This document shows positions 36,264 to 46,998 of a DNA stretch of 64,000 nt, piece by piece. Within the stretch, counting starts at the first letter, position 1. Every line of letters starts with the position of its first letter. The notes below the pieces were generated by a model, which had not been told where the DNA came from, did no database searches, and saw nothing but the letters and a program-made list of their open reading frames with translations. The translations under genes and the position numbers were made by a program. This DNA comes from Leptobrachium leishanense (taxonomy: Eukaryota; Chordata; Amphibia; Anura; Megophryidae): positions 62,726,637 through 62,790,636 of the forward strand of contig CM019067.1 of assembly GCA_009667805.1 (NCBI GenBank). Direction: 5' to 3'.

Positions 36264-36692
36264 AGGCTAGGGTCAAACGAAAGCATTTTTACACGCGAAC
36301 GTAAAAAAGTGCGTCCGAACGCATTGACGTATTTTTTCACGGAGTGCGCGAAAACGGTCATACGATGCGCATTTTTCGTGCGTGATTTTTTCGGATCGTC
36401 AATAAAACTCTTTTTGCGTCTGGACGTTATGTAGGCCGGACATTAGCAGCGTCTGACATCTCCTAATCACACAAACACGCCGCTATGCCGCAGCTGCGCA
36501 CTCAGTACGTCAGTACTAGCGGTTCGGCGTTCTCGAAAAAATGCGTTCGTTTTCCACTTGCGTTGCGCGGCCGGACTTTCGTGCGACCGTACTTCGTATA
36601 TTGGCCGTCATTGCCCGTCATTTGCTGCTAGTGCGGCCGTAATTATGTGCGCCAGAACGCCCGTTAAAAGTGCGCTGGTCTGACCCCAGCCT
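36264..36692 (-). mobile_element. Foldback MITE, GGCTRGGGTCAGACG family, right partner (inverted)
   Basis: The near-complement of 35833-36261, also 429 bp, ending TGGTCTGACCCCAGCCT. Together they make an inverted repeat of about 860 bp with a 2-bp centre, flanked by TA. Confidence 0.9.
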
Positions 36693-37757
36693 TAGGGAAG
36701 CCTACCACCCAACTCACTGACACAACCATCAATCACTCTCACCTTACAGTCCTCTCCTCCTGTTTCCAACCCCAATCCTCCCAGATTGTGAGTTCCTACG
36801 GGAATAGGGCCCTCATCTCCTCCTGTACTGTTTGTCAAATGTTGTTCAATGTATTGTAACCCTGTCTATACTGTGCTTATTGTACAGCGCTGCGGAATAT
36901 GCTGGCGCTTTATAAATAAAGAATAATAATAAATCGTTTTTCTGTAACAGCCCTTTTTATTATCATTCACTGGATCTTCTATGTAAATTTCAGACCTTTT
37001 TGTTCAGTAGATTCTTTGCAAACAGCGTTTTAATTTTCAAACAATCAAGCGTAATTTTTTTTATTTTGGTTTTTTTTCACTCATCTGCGGTGTCGGGTTT
37101 TTCCGGTGGCTGCTCTGCGCTGTGATCAGCCGCTACTTGGGTCTCTCCGGCATGTTCAGCGGGGGTTAATCCAGATGTTTTTGCGGGTTTCGTGTGCGTT
37201 CGCCAGGTTTTGCGTTGAGTGTTCAGTGGGTTTGCGACGGCTTTCCCCTGCACTACGACAACCCTGTGGTGCTTGCTGAATACACCGCAAGGTCGCCGAA
37301 ATGGGATCGCCAAATCGCACCGAATTGAAGAGAAAGAAAAGTCACCGAACGTGCGGTGACTTTTCGATTCTCTTTGAATAACCCTGTAAACATTTCTTGT
37401 TCATGATGTTGATTCACACTGGTTTATGCTTGATTTTAATTCATAAGGTTAAATAGGCCGTATGCCGCCGAAAAAGCCGATCGACCACCGAACTCTGAGT
37501 AAAACATTTTTAAATTTTTTTTTTTAAAAAGGCATTTAAAACAATGAAAATGCATGGAAATAATAAAAAAAGGTCCTATAAAATATAATAAAAAGGTCTT
37601 CCTCAGAATGAAAAAAAAGCCATTTAAAAATTGGGGGAAAAAATCCAGAAAAATGCCTAAAAATATAAATGAAAAGACACTGCTGCAAATGAAAGGTAAA
37701 AACGTTTGAATAACGTTTTTTTTTTCCATTGAATCCAATGGGAATTTTCCTGTTTAA

Positions 37758-39120
37758 CCCCTTCACTGCTGAGGCAATTCACCCTTTGTGTGCTGAGCTC
37801 ATTTTTACTGTTTTTGCTCATCATGTTTAAACGCGGTTTGAAGTCACGTTTTAGGCTAGAGTCAGACAAACGCATTCTGAGCGCGCTCTGCGTGCGTGCA
37901 TAACGGACAGATGTACTGACAGAAGATACTGTAGACACCACACAGTCCGTTGTTCTTGATGGACGTAGAAAAAAAGGGAATTATGGGAAATAAAATTAAT
38001 ATGATAAAAATTTTAAAAGGATATGAGAAGGCATTTTGTGCGTCAAGGTGCTGTTCATCGCAAATACGCTGCGTCTGACATCTCACTCTCACAGAACGCT
38101 ACGCGGACGTGGCGCACTCTGCGCGTCCGTCTAGCGGTTTTACGTTCTTGCCTAACCTGCATCCGTTTGCCACGTGCGTTGTGCGTGCGCAGTTCGGTGC
38201 TCACGTACTTCGTGTGTGGGTCTCTATTGCTCATGATTCTATGCAACGACAGACGTTAAACTGTGCGGCAACACGGACGTGATCACTGCGTTCGTCTGAC
38301 ATGGGCCTTATTAAATGACCCAGACAAATTATATATCCTTTTTTTCGGCAGACTCCGCAGATTCATAATATATCATTATTATATTCATACATCATGCCCT
38401 GCTAGAATGCTATAACAAAAAATGCAATAAAATTAGAATTTTGAATCCTCTACAGCGTGTAAACATTTTTTTCACATTTTATCATCCAAGCCTTTGCGGT
38501 TATATATTCTAATGGGGTGCGCTTGTTAAAAAAAAATTAGAACTGGGAACCTGTTAAATTATGTTATTTTAGCTAGAAAAAAAACAAAAATTTGTTAGCG
38601 CATCATTGTTCACATAATTAAAATGTGAATAACAATGCTGCACTAATTAAAAAAAATATATATATTTTTAAAAAAGTTATTATTTTGGTTTACTTTTAAC
38701 CTGCTCATGTTTGGTATCATTGGAAAGGCTTATGCTCTGGCCTTTCCAATGATACCAAACATTAACCTCTAGCTGCTGTGGATTGGGATATAAGGGCATC
38801 CAAACGATCCCCTTATCTCCATTATTGGGTTTCCATATGGAAACCCCTTGGCAGCTAGGGGTTAATGCTCACACCGATGTCATCGCGCCATGGGCGATGA
38901 CAACAGTGGGCGGGGAGGGGCCCTGGAGGCTTGGCTGACATCCAGGCGCTGAATGGTGCCTGATCGCAGACCGGCACCTCAGGGGTTGAAGCGATGCAGC
39001 ACTGCAAAGGGCAGACTCTGCCCTTTCCAGTGGTGACTTTCTTTCTCTTGTAGCTCCTCCCAATCAGGAGTCTGAAGGAAACCCCCCTTCCTTTCAGGCG
39101 CTCTTCCAGCTTTGCAGAGG
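37758..39120. mobile_element. TTAA-type MITE with nested foldback element, right end unclear
   Basis: TTAACCCCTTCACTGCTGAG at 37754, then GCTCATCATGTTTAAACGCG as in the 6112 and 50772 copies. The region contains GTTTGGTATCATTGGAAAGG (38710) and a GGGCAGACTCTGCCCTTTCC palindrome (39010) like 51570. No right TTAA end was found before unrelated sequence begins. Confidence 0.6.
37853..38308. mobile_element. Foldback MITE, second subfamily, inside the TTAA-type MITE
   Basis: AGGCTAGAGTCAGACAAACG to CGTTCGTCTGACATGGGCCT, 456 bp. The empty site is visible at 6195-6220 (AGTCACATTTTATTATACGA). Comparing the two suggests a TTA duplication. The interior matches 25898-26363. Confidence 0.85.
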
Positions 39121-40440
39121 GTGCCTGAAACTGGATGGAGATTGGCGGCGGGATGGTCTCCCTCCACCCTCTGAGTAACCGAAGGCTGTGTTCTCAAGCC
39201 TAGAGGAGCTCCTGGTGCTGCAGTGCTAACAAGGGGAGATGACCGAACGCTCACCAGAGGCGATTGCCGTGGCTTGCTGGCCATCGTGCAGGTTGGCAGG
39301 GGACCTGAGACCCCATGGCGGAGTATGTTTGGAGACCCTAACTGCATGGCCTTTGTGCAGAGGGAGGTGCGTTGGGACCAGTGTGGATGCCCACCTGGCG
39401 ACCTACTGCTGGACGCTCATCTGCTGGAGGAATCATTGGAGCCGAGTGCGCTGTGCTTACCTGACAGCCGGGAGATGCCTGCCCGGGCAGTGATTATTGG
39501 AGCTGCGGCGGCCTCTGCTGTGGTGGGCCAGCGCCCGGTGGCAGTTGTGTGCCCTTCTGCGACGACTACGATGGAGGCCCTGTTTGAATTTCTGTGGCCG
39601 GTTTTGGCTGGGAAGTTGCTGATAACCTCCGCATTGTCTGGGACCTGCTCATTCTATGTGCCCTTTATTTGGCTTGTGTGCCTGAGGGGACTGGGACTTA
39701 TGATTCGCCCTGTGGTGCTCTGCCTGTTGTAGCAGTGCCGCCATTTTTAGAAACTGGATGAACTGTCACATGTGGATTCCCCCAATTGCTCGATCCTGGA
39801 TGATAGGACACTCTTTCCCGCTGCTCAGCTGTTGCCCCCCCACCCAGATGTGTTTTCCCCCTGCTGTGTTTTTCCCCCTCTTTTATGTTTTTGGGTGTTT
39901 CCTTTCCCTGTGAACTTTTTTTGGCTCTCTGGGATGCCCGTGTACTTGTTGGGGCATCGAGATCTCCTACCCCCTTTTTTTCTTTTTGTTTTGTGTGAGC
40001 GGGACAATGGGTTGCCCTGGGCGAGACGCGAAGAATGCAACCATGGTTCTTGTCGTTTTTTCATGGCCCCAGGTCCCCGCCCTTCTTGCTCTCCTCTCCC
40101 CACTTTGTTTTCCTTGATGTCCCCATGCTGACTCCATTCCCTTCTTTGGGCGAAACTCACGTTGTGTTTTTGTTTTATTGCCCCTTCTCCCCTTCCCCTT
40201 TTTGTTTTTACTATTTGAGATGTTTAGACCCTCTTTGCGAGTTCCGTATCTGTGATATGTATTCTTGAACTGTACTGAATTACAATGACCCTTCATGTAT
40301 GTTTTTTTCTGACCATCCCTGCTGGTGTAAATGGTCTTTTTGTGAATTTCTGAGACTTTATGTGATGGCCCTGCGCAGCCGTTTATTGATCTGACTTTCA
40401 AGCTCATAAATAAAGAATTTAAATAAAAAAAATCTCAAAC
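39120..40440 (+). other. Polyadenylated retroelement-like segment with an unidentified ORF
   Basis: An open frame of 169 codons at 39223-39732 encodes no motif I know; its C-terminal third is hydrophobic. The sequence then becomes T-rich and ends with AATAAAGAATTTAAATAAAA and an A run near 40435. A poly(A) signal followed by an A tail suggests a reverse-transcribed sequence, either the 3' part of a non-LTR element or a processed transcript. I see no reverse transcriptase. Function unknown. Confidence 0.4.
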
Positions 40441-40444
40441 GGTA

Positions 40445-41280
40445 CATCCACCCACTATCTCTGTTCTCACAACTCACCTGGAAAGAGTTCGGGGATAAGA
40501 TTGACTGGCCACTCAATTATTAGATCTGTCACCTCTCATGCATGACCCGTGGGATTTATGGGATCTGTACCTGATTAAACAATTTATATGAGGGGTAGCT
40601 GGGGACTTCTGGAAGGCTCAGGGGAAGGGGGCCAGCAGGTGCGCTATGTGGTGGTACAGCACCTTTGGGAATTATGCTATTTTATTTTACTCCCGGACCT
40701 TCAGTGTATGACTAAGGCTAGGGTCAGACGAACGCATTTTTCACGTTGTCCGTGAAAAAGTGCGTTCGAACGAATGGACGTATTTTTTCACGGAATACGC
40801 GATAGCGGTCATACGATGCGCATTTTCGTCCGTGATTTTGTACGGATCATCAATAAAACACTTTTTGCGTCTGGACGTTATGTTGGCCGGACGTGTGCAG
40901 CGTCTGACGTCTCCCAATCACGCAAACACGGCGCTATGCGGCCGCAGCGCACTCTGTACGTCAGTAGTAGCGGTTTGACGTTCTCGAAAAAATGCGTTCG
41001 TTTGCCACTTGCGTTGCGGACGAACTTTCGTGCGGCCGTTCGTCGTATGTTCCCCGGCATTGGACGTCATTTGCTGCTAGCACGGCCGTGATTTCGTGCG
41101 GCTAAACGCACGTTAAAACTGCTTTCGTCTGACCTTAGCCTTAAACAGCATGTTGCGCTTGAGAAACATTGCTTATCTGTTTGTTGTGTCTTTTTATGTT
41201 CCTTTCCCCTCCCTTATTTTTTTTCTGTACCCTTGTCCAAAATTTTATAAAAATGTCTACATTTAAAAAAAAAAGAAGAA
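40445..41280 (+). mobile_element. L1-like 3' end, split by a foldback MITE
   Basis: 40445-40714 reads weakly as the tail of an L1-type ORF2 (WYSTFGNYAILFYSRTF at its end), in more than one frame. After the inserted MITE, 41142-41280 ends in TTTTTTTCTGTACCCTTGTC, a short spacer and an A-rich tail, as L1 3' UTRs often do. Assignment is tentative. Confidence 0.4.
40715..41141. mobile_element. Foldback MITE, GGCTRGGGTCAGACG family, copy
   Basis: AGGCTAGGGTCAGACGAACG to TTTCGTCTGACCTTAGCCT, 427 bp, flanked by TA. It is inserted in a retroelement 3' end. Confidence 0.9.
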
Positions 41281-41449
41281 AAAAGTAGTAGATGATGGTT
41301 GCTGGAACCGAGATTTGGTGAGATGGTGAAAAAAACTACAACGAAAATGCCTGGAATTTCCATATAAGGTCCTATGAACGATAATAAAATGAGATCCGCT
41401 ATTTAAAAAATTAAAATCCCGAAAAATGCCTAAAAGATCCTAAAAAAAA

Positions 41450-42045
41450 AAACAATAAATAAAGGGACTTTTTATTAGGTATTGTATAAAAACAGGAATA
41501 TTTTTGACATTGAAGCCTATGGGATTCGCTTGAATAAACCTCCCAAATGATAGCACCGAACAGCAGGGCACTTCGGCAACTTTTCTCTGCTGGTCTCTGA
41601 ATAGATTAACCCCTTCACTGCTGAGACATTTCACGTCTTAAAAAAACACGTTTTTCTTTTTATTATTATTTTTATTTATTTTTCTCTTTACTTTAAACAT
41701 GGTCATGTTTGGTATCATTGGAAAGGCCATGCTCTTGCCTTTCTAATGATACCAAACCTGACCCTGCTAGCTGCCAACAATCGGGAGATATTGGGGTTCA
41801 AATGAACCTCCTATCTTTCCTTAGGAGTCAATGAGGATGTTCCCCACACGTCCTCAGCAGTGAAAGGGTTAAGCATTGCTTCTCTATGGGGGATTTCACT
41901 GCCTTCGAACAGGCACCGTATGTGCAGGCAATTTTCCAAAATTTGGCGAGCTGCCTGCTCTCTGAATAGGCGAATGGCCCCGAAATGTCACCGTACGGGG
42001 AAATTCACAGTTCGGGGCCATATCGGCTGTCTCTGAATAACCCAT
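41450..42045. repeat. GGGTTATTCA-family sequence split by a compact TTAA-type MITE
   Basis: TATTTTTGACATTGAAGCCT, then ATGGGATTCGCTTGAATAAA, then after the insertion AAGCATTGCTTCTCTATGGG and TATGTGCAGGCAATTTTCC, ending TCTCTGAATAACCC. Ends not fully defined. Confidence 0.6.
41609..41872. mobile_element. TTAA-type MITE, compact copy
   Basis: TTAACCCCTTCACTGCTGAG to CTCAGCAGTGAAAGGGTTAA, about 264 bp. It interrupts CTGAATAGA...AGCATTGCTTCTC, which is continuous at 29223. Near-mirror of 23089-23332. Confidence 0.85.
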
Positions 42046-42636
42046 ATATATATATTTTTAAAGTGCTGCTCAGGTGATTACTGGGGTCTAATACCCCAAA
42101 TAACACTCATAAAACAATATGCAAAACACACTATAAATCAGCATCACACCTGTGACTCAACAAAATACATATTCTAAAAAAAAAGGAAGCAAACTATTGG
42201 CTGCCCCTCGCTATAACCCGGGACGCGAAAGGGAAAAGTTAGCTAATTTCCCCTTTGCGTCCCCGTTTCACCAGCGGATTTGGTGCAGGCACTGAGTCCG
42301 TGCAAATAATGATAAGTGCAAATGAAAAGGATACTAATAGTAAGATATGAAATCACGATCCATCTGTCACAGCAGCCCATGGTCTCATGTATTTGGTTGG
42401 GAACAACAATGTGCAGAAGAAGACTATAGATATATGAAATAAATTCTAAAAGAAAGTCATGGGTTAAACATTAGCGATGTTTTTTTGCATAACTTACTGG
42501 CAACTAACTGTATCAAAAGAGCATAAATTGTAGCGAACAATTCAAACACACCTTCTGAGGTATAAGTATACAGAATATTTTCCATCCACAAAATACTAAT
42601 GTATTGTAGATAAAAGTGCTTGAAATCTCACAAACA

Positions 42637-43002
42637 GGGTTATTCAGAGAAAGGTGAAAACCAGGAGAATTGGCAGGAGAAGAGAACAATCTAGACCAAA
42701 TAGCCGCTTCGGAAAGTGAGATAAATGGGAGAATTTTTCTGGTTCGGCTATTTTGACAGAAAGGGTTATTCAGAGAGCGGTGCAAACCAGGAGACTGACC
42801 GGAGAAGTGAAAATTCTAGCTCAAAATCGCCAAACCAGAAAACGTCTCCAATTTATCTCACTTTCCAAATCGGCTATTTTGACCTATAATTTTTCCATTC
42901 TCCAACCATTCTCCTGCTTTTCACCTCTCTCTGAATAACCCTGATAGAATTTTCACTTTTCCAGTCATTCGCCTGGTTTTCGCCTCTCTCTGAATGACTC
43001 TA
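42637..43002. mobile_element. Palindromic MITE nested inside a copy of its own family
   Basis: Outer copy: 42637-42762 and 42943-43002 (CAGGGTTATTCAGAGAAAGG at the left, GCCTCTCTCTGAATGACTCT at the right). Inner copy: 42764-42942, with GGGTTATTCAGAGAGCGGTG at the left and ACCTCTCTCTGAATAACCCT at the right. Both contain GGCTATTTTGAC-type centres. A third copy lies at 55152-55322. Confidence 0.75.
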
Positions 43003-43052
43003 AAAGTATTGCAGACTTGCCATTGCTGCAATATACTTCAGATTTTAAGCAA

Positions 43053-45872
43053 TCAACAATCTCTGTACAAGTTGCTCTTTGAAGCCAAAACATCAATTAT
43101 TGTGTCATTACTCAGTCCCACTAGGGCCTCTCTCTCTATTGACATAAGCATAAAGGCCTCCAAATGTGGTTGTGGAAGGGAATTCCGCAATCTATCTAAA
43201 ATATACTCATGTTTTGAAAAAGACCTCTCACACGCCACCTGAGAAGAGGAGAGTGTCAATGTCAGCTTATATGCGTTGAAAAGTGAATTGTAGTTTACAC
43301 TGTACATGTTGTAACGTAGTAAGAACTTATAGCAACATGCTATACAATTCTTGCAGTTCTTGCACATTTCTCTGTTGGGATAAACATTTGCATTCTCTTG
43401 TTCTTCACCTTCAGACATCAGGTGAGAATGGATGGCGTCTTCTCCTTTTACTTCAATGTTGGTATCAGTGTACTTTTTATCAAGAGACCTTTTTAATCTG
43501 TCCCACTTTGAAGCAAACTCGAGCAATTCCCTTTGCAGTTTTTCTTTGGATGCGGTAGAGTCAAATTTGACAACTAAGCTACTCAGTCTTTCTAGGGCAT
43601 TTTGGGGAAGGCACTTTAGGATCTCCTGGAAACATTTTGGGTCCAAACATCCCAAATCTGCAAATAACTGGCCATGATCTGTAAAACGGCTTTGTAGACT
43701 ATCGATGATCTTGTCGATTGTTACATTGTAAACCTCCACCCTAAATTTCTCACTTGGTGATTGTATTGGTTCATCTACTGCCATCTCGTCAGCCAACCTC
43801 TTCTTTCGGCGTACTCTTTGTGACATTGGAAAGTCTAATTCAATGTGAACGTTACAGTCAGTTTTGTCCAACTTGTCATTTGCCCACATTACAAATCTGT
43901 TTGCAGCATCCATTGTTCTATTAAAAAGTTGCCGTTGTTCTTTTAAGGTGTTAATGGCGTCATTGACCATTCCGTATGCATGTAGTAGGTCCATCCCTTG
44001 AGTCTGCAGGTAAAGTGATAAGGGAGTTGTAGTGTTGAAAATTAGCAGATACATCTGAGCAGTTAATATAGTGTGAAACCTTTTTAGAGAATTTAAAATT
44101 GTTCCAGCTCTGTATCTTACGCCTTCATTGAAATGACTGGAGGATGATAGTTCAGCCATGGTCTGGATCAGTTCAACATAGACAGCACCACGTGGATCAT
44201 TATACAAGCCAAACACTTTGGAAAGTGCTGTATCTTTGGAACACCACCTCGTTTCACCAATTGCAGAGATAGAACGAAATCTGTCTTCATGGCGTTTTTC
44301 CCTCCACACACTCATCTGAAGATACGACTCACGAATGAACACAACACATGAATTTAAAAATCCAAATAATGATATTGTTTCTGTAGTTGATTTTGTGACT
44401 TCCATCATAACAAGATTTAGTACATGCGCATAGCACCATACATGGATTTGACCAGGTGCTTTAGTATTCAGCCATGTGGTGAATCCATTATACTGTCTTT
44501 GCATATTGGATGCCCCATCTGTGGAACTACCAACACATTTTGAAATATCAATTCCCATTGCTTCCAGAACTTCACAAACCAGGTTGCACAATGGTTTTCC
44601 AGTAGCTGCTGAACCATTTGTAACTAAAACAAGGCGTTCATGGACCACATCTGTGACGTACCTAATAATAACTGAACAGTGATCAGAGATATTGATGTCT
44701 TGTATTGTTGTGTCTAGCTGTATGGAGAACATTCCAGCTTCTCGGATTTCCTGTGCAATGCCTTCCTTCAACAGAGAGGAAATTATACCAATGATAGCAT
44801 TGGCTGTTGTTTTCGAAATCAAGGTAACCAAGCTGCCAAGTTCTTTACTGCTTTTGGGTTCTCCGTGCTGTTCTTTGGTCTCCTGTCTGATGTGGTCAAG
44901 GTGACTTTTCAGCAAAGGGTCAAACTCGCTAAGAAGAAGCAAAATTTCAAGAAAATTTCCATGGTCCAACGTTTCATCATGCAACGTGTAAGCCAATTCT
45001 GTTAAAGCGCTATAACTTAATCCTCTTTTGCCAATCAGTTTAATGGTTTTGACAACACGTTCTAATATTGCATGCTTTCCCTTCACTTCCTCTGCCTTTA
45101 GTATTTTTTCTTTTCCAAAGACTTGGCTGCCAATATCAAAATTTTTAGATCTCATTAGGAAGGATTCTGCTGTTATATTATGAAGGTTGCTTTCTTCATG
45201 TTGTTCGATCCTTTGGTACATGTGTCTTTGATTACGGCACCCATCAATAAAGGCACTCCTGTCAGTTGTCCTACTAAATGCAAGGCAGACTGTACAGAAA
45301 AAGGCTTCATGTGCATGTGAATATGTCAACCACTGGCGTCTCTTTCCATCCCTTCGCTGGTATAATTTTATAGAATTAAAAGATGGAAGATTTGGTTGGC
45401 ATGGGTGGAACTTGAAGAATGCACCAAAAGTTTCTGATTTTGGTCTGGCAAACCACAATTTGAATCGGTCAGCTTCCGCCAAACCCATGTCACTTTTTTC
45501 AGCTTCATCTATTTCATGCGACGCCAAAGGAACATTCTGTGTTGCAAGCTCTTCAACTTCTAAAATGGCAGGCTTGTCTCTTTCTTCTTCAATATAGCTT
45601 TCATTTGTACATTCGCTGCCCTTCTCAGTTGCATCAATAGGTTGCAGAGCTCTTCCAGGTGTTTCTACAGGAGCGTCTGTGCTGCTAGTACTGCCGCCTT
45701 CATACGATGGATTTTCTAATGCCATTGCATGTTTGGCGGTCATCGACTTAAACATGCTACTGACTTTTTGACATTGGCTTGCATCTTTTTCTAACATTTT
45801 TTTCTTTTTCTCTCTTTCTTTCTCAGCTCCTCCTTTAGACTTTTTTCTTTTACATTCATTTTTCGTGTCCAT
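43053..45872 (-). CDS. hAT-superfamily transposase, 939 codons, intact (ZMYM1-like type)
   Basis: A single uninterrupted frame from ATG at 45872 to a stop at 43053. Residues 8-27 are Lys/Arg-rich and could be a nuclear localisation signal. About 135-200 resembles a TTF-type zinc finger (RRQWLTYSHAHEAFFCTVC). A hAT transposase core follows. The first catalytic Asp is in QLDTT (D387), the second in SSTDGASNM (D452), and the CYAHVLNL motif (C480, H483) is present. The C-terminal dimerisation block has SSSQVACERSFSKH with the catalytic Glu at 882 and ILDRLRNSL after it. The layout matches hAT-derived zinc finger MYM-type 1-like proteins. I could not find flanking TIRs or an 8-bp duplication, so it could be a recent autonomous element or a co-opted gene. 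Confidence 0.9.
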   Translation of the reverse strand: MDTKNECKRKKSKGGAEKEREKKKKMLEKDASQCQKVSSMFKSMTAKHAMALENPSYEGGSTSSTDAPVETPGRALQPIDATEKGSECTNESYIEEERDKPAILEVEELATQNVPLASHEIDEAEKSDMGLAEADRFKLWFARPKSETFGAFFKFHPCQPNLPSFNSIKLYQRRDGKRRQWLTYSHAHEAFFCTVCLAFSRTTDRSAFIDGCRNQRHMYQRIEQHEESNLHNITAESFLMRSKNFDIGSQVFGKEKILKAEEVKGKHAILERVVKTIKLIGKRGLSYSALTELAYTLHDETLDHGNFLEILLLLSEFDPLLKSHLDHIRQETKEQHGEPKSSKELGSLVTLISKTTANAIIGIISSLLKEGIAQEIREAGMFSIQLDTTIQDINISDHCSVIIRYVTDVVHERLVLVTNGSAATGKPLCNLVCEVLEAMGIDISKCVGSSTDGASNMQRQYNGFTTWLNTKAPGQIHVWCYAHVLNLVMMEVTKSTTETISLFGFLNSCVVFIRESYLQMSVWREKRHEDRFRSISAIGETRWCSKDTALSKVFGLYNDPRGAVYVELIQTMAELSSSSHFNEGVRYRAGTILNSLKRFHTILTAQMYLLIFNTTTPLSLYLQTQGMDLLHAYGMVNDAINTLKEQRQLFNRTMDAANRFVMWANDKLDKTDCNVHIELDFPMSQRVRRKKRLADEMAVDEPIQSPSEKFRVEVYNVTIDKIIDSLQSRFTDHGQLFADLGCLDPKCFQEILKCLPQNALERLSSLVVKFDSTASKEKLQRELLEFASKWDRLKRSLDKKYTDTNIEVKGEDAIHSHLMSEGEEQENANVYPNREMCKNCKNCIACCYKFLLRYNMYSVNYNSLFNAYKLTLTLSSSQVACERSFSKHEYILDRLRNSLPQPHLEAFMLMSIEREALVGLSNDTIIDVLASKSNLYRDC

Positions 45873-46249
45873 GGTAAATACTAAAAATCAAGGGTACATG
45901 TCTATTAAAGAAACAGATTGAAAAAAATGACCCCTTAAAGGGATATGCATGTCTAGAAAAAAAAATTTAATTGACATTTAAACACTTTTATACCTGTAGA
46001 CAAATTAGAATAAATCAATAAAAGTTTTAAAAATGTGTAAAAAATAATATGTTTATTTTCTTGCTTTAAACTCTGTCATTTCTTCTTCTCAGGTAACGCC
46101 CCTCAGCTAGGCGTGTTTCTTCAGCTCATACTTCTTGAATAATCCCCGCCTCCTCCCCGTAAACTACTCCACCCATCAAAGCTTCACATGAGCTACATTT
46201 CTTGCTCCACCTTGCCCACAGCCCCCATGCACCCCACTACTTCACATAC

Positions 46250-46425
46250 TCAGCTATTACTCTCACCTAGTGTGTCACCCCTCTCCTCTTAGATTGTAAG
46301 CCTTTGGACAGGGTCCTCTCTCCTACTGTTCTGTGTGTTTAACTTGTATAAACATTTGTTATTCTGCCTCTCCCATTGTACAGCACTACGGAACTTGCTA
46401 GTGCTTTATAAATACCTGTGACTGT
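46250..46425 (+). repeat. LINE 3' tail (L2/CR1/Rex1-like), copy 4
   Basis: TTAGATTGTAAGCCTTTGGA, then CAGGGTCCTCTCTCCTACTG, then TTGTACAGCACTACGGAACT and GTGCTTTATAAATA. Upstream sequence from 46130 may belong to the same LINE but is too diverged to read. Confidence 0.7.
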
Positions 46426-46429
46426 ATGA

Positions 46430-46998
46430 ACTAACACAAGCTGTGCAGGTCAGGACTTCAGACTGGGGAAACCGAGGAACTGAATATTAGCATCTCTACA
46501 ACTGTGAAAGCAAAACACACTCACCCGCTGACTCGCTCACACTCTCTCACACAGACTCACTCGCTCACCCACCCGCTGACCAGGGATGCACTGGAATTTC
46601 GGCCACCGATAGATATCTGCCGATAATGGGGTTATCGGTTTTGGTCCGAAAGCAAAACACCTGCTAAAAAGGTCAGCCGAAAATTGCTGTTCCCAGCTGA
46701 CACTGAGCGAGCACTCTTTCAATGCTGCTTAGCTGGAGATAATTGTAATAGGAGAGAGGCAGGAGCTGCTACACATATTTATTTCTGCACACAATTCTCT
46801 GAATTGCTGGGATGTGTAAATGTCTTCTGCAACTATAAAATGTATGTGTCCAAAAATTTTACACATGAATGTATGTACTAGATGCAAAATAACTCCACCA
46901 AAATAGGACAAAAATATCTTAAATTTTAATGTGGATTAATTTAAATTCATAGTATTTAATAAAGTCTAGTACTATTAATACAGTTATACAGCTAGATA
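46430..46998. other. Low-complexity and fragmentary repeats
   Basis: 46518-46585 is a CTCACTCGCTCAC-type simple repeat. At 46582 GGGATGCACTGGAATTTCGG begins a half copy of an AGGGATGCACCGA-type hAT MITE. No gene recognised. Confidence 0.45.

Larger units (their letters stand above)
35605..36935 (+). mobile_element. LINE 3' end (L2/CR1/Rex1-like), split by foldback MITEs
   Basis: 35605-35831 reads as the C-terminal end of a LINE ORF2: ITKYTPARSLRSKSDLRLAS, then DFSRAAPTHWNALP, then SFKRSLKTFL. This PYTP-RSLRS / FS-AAP-WN-LP / FK-LKTFL pattern is typical. It is cut at 35832 and resumes at 36693 (AGGGAAGCCTACCACCCAAC). It then ends with GATTGTGAGTTCCTACGGGA and the TTGTACAGCGCTGCGGAATA tail plus ATAATAATAA. 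This copy identifies the other four tails in the window. Confidence 0.82.
35047..37386. mobile_element. Non-autonomous element with long inverted ends, multiply nested
   Basis: CAGGGTTATTCAAAGAGAAT and CGAAAAGTCACCGCACGTTC at the left are mirrored by ATTCTCTTTGAATAACCCTG at the right. The inverted arms reach about 240 bp (35047-35285 and about 37110-37386). Inside lie a LINE 3' part (35605-36935) and, within that, two foldback MITEs. Confidence 0.75.
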
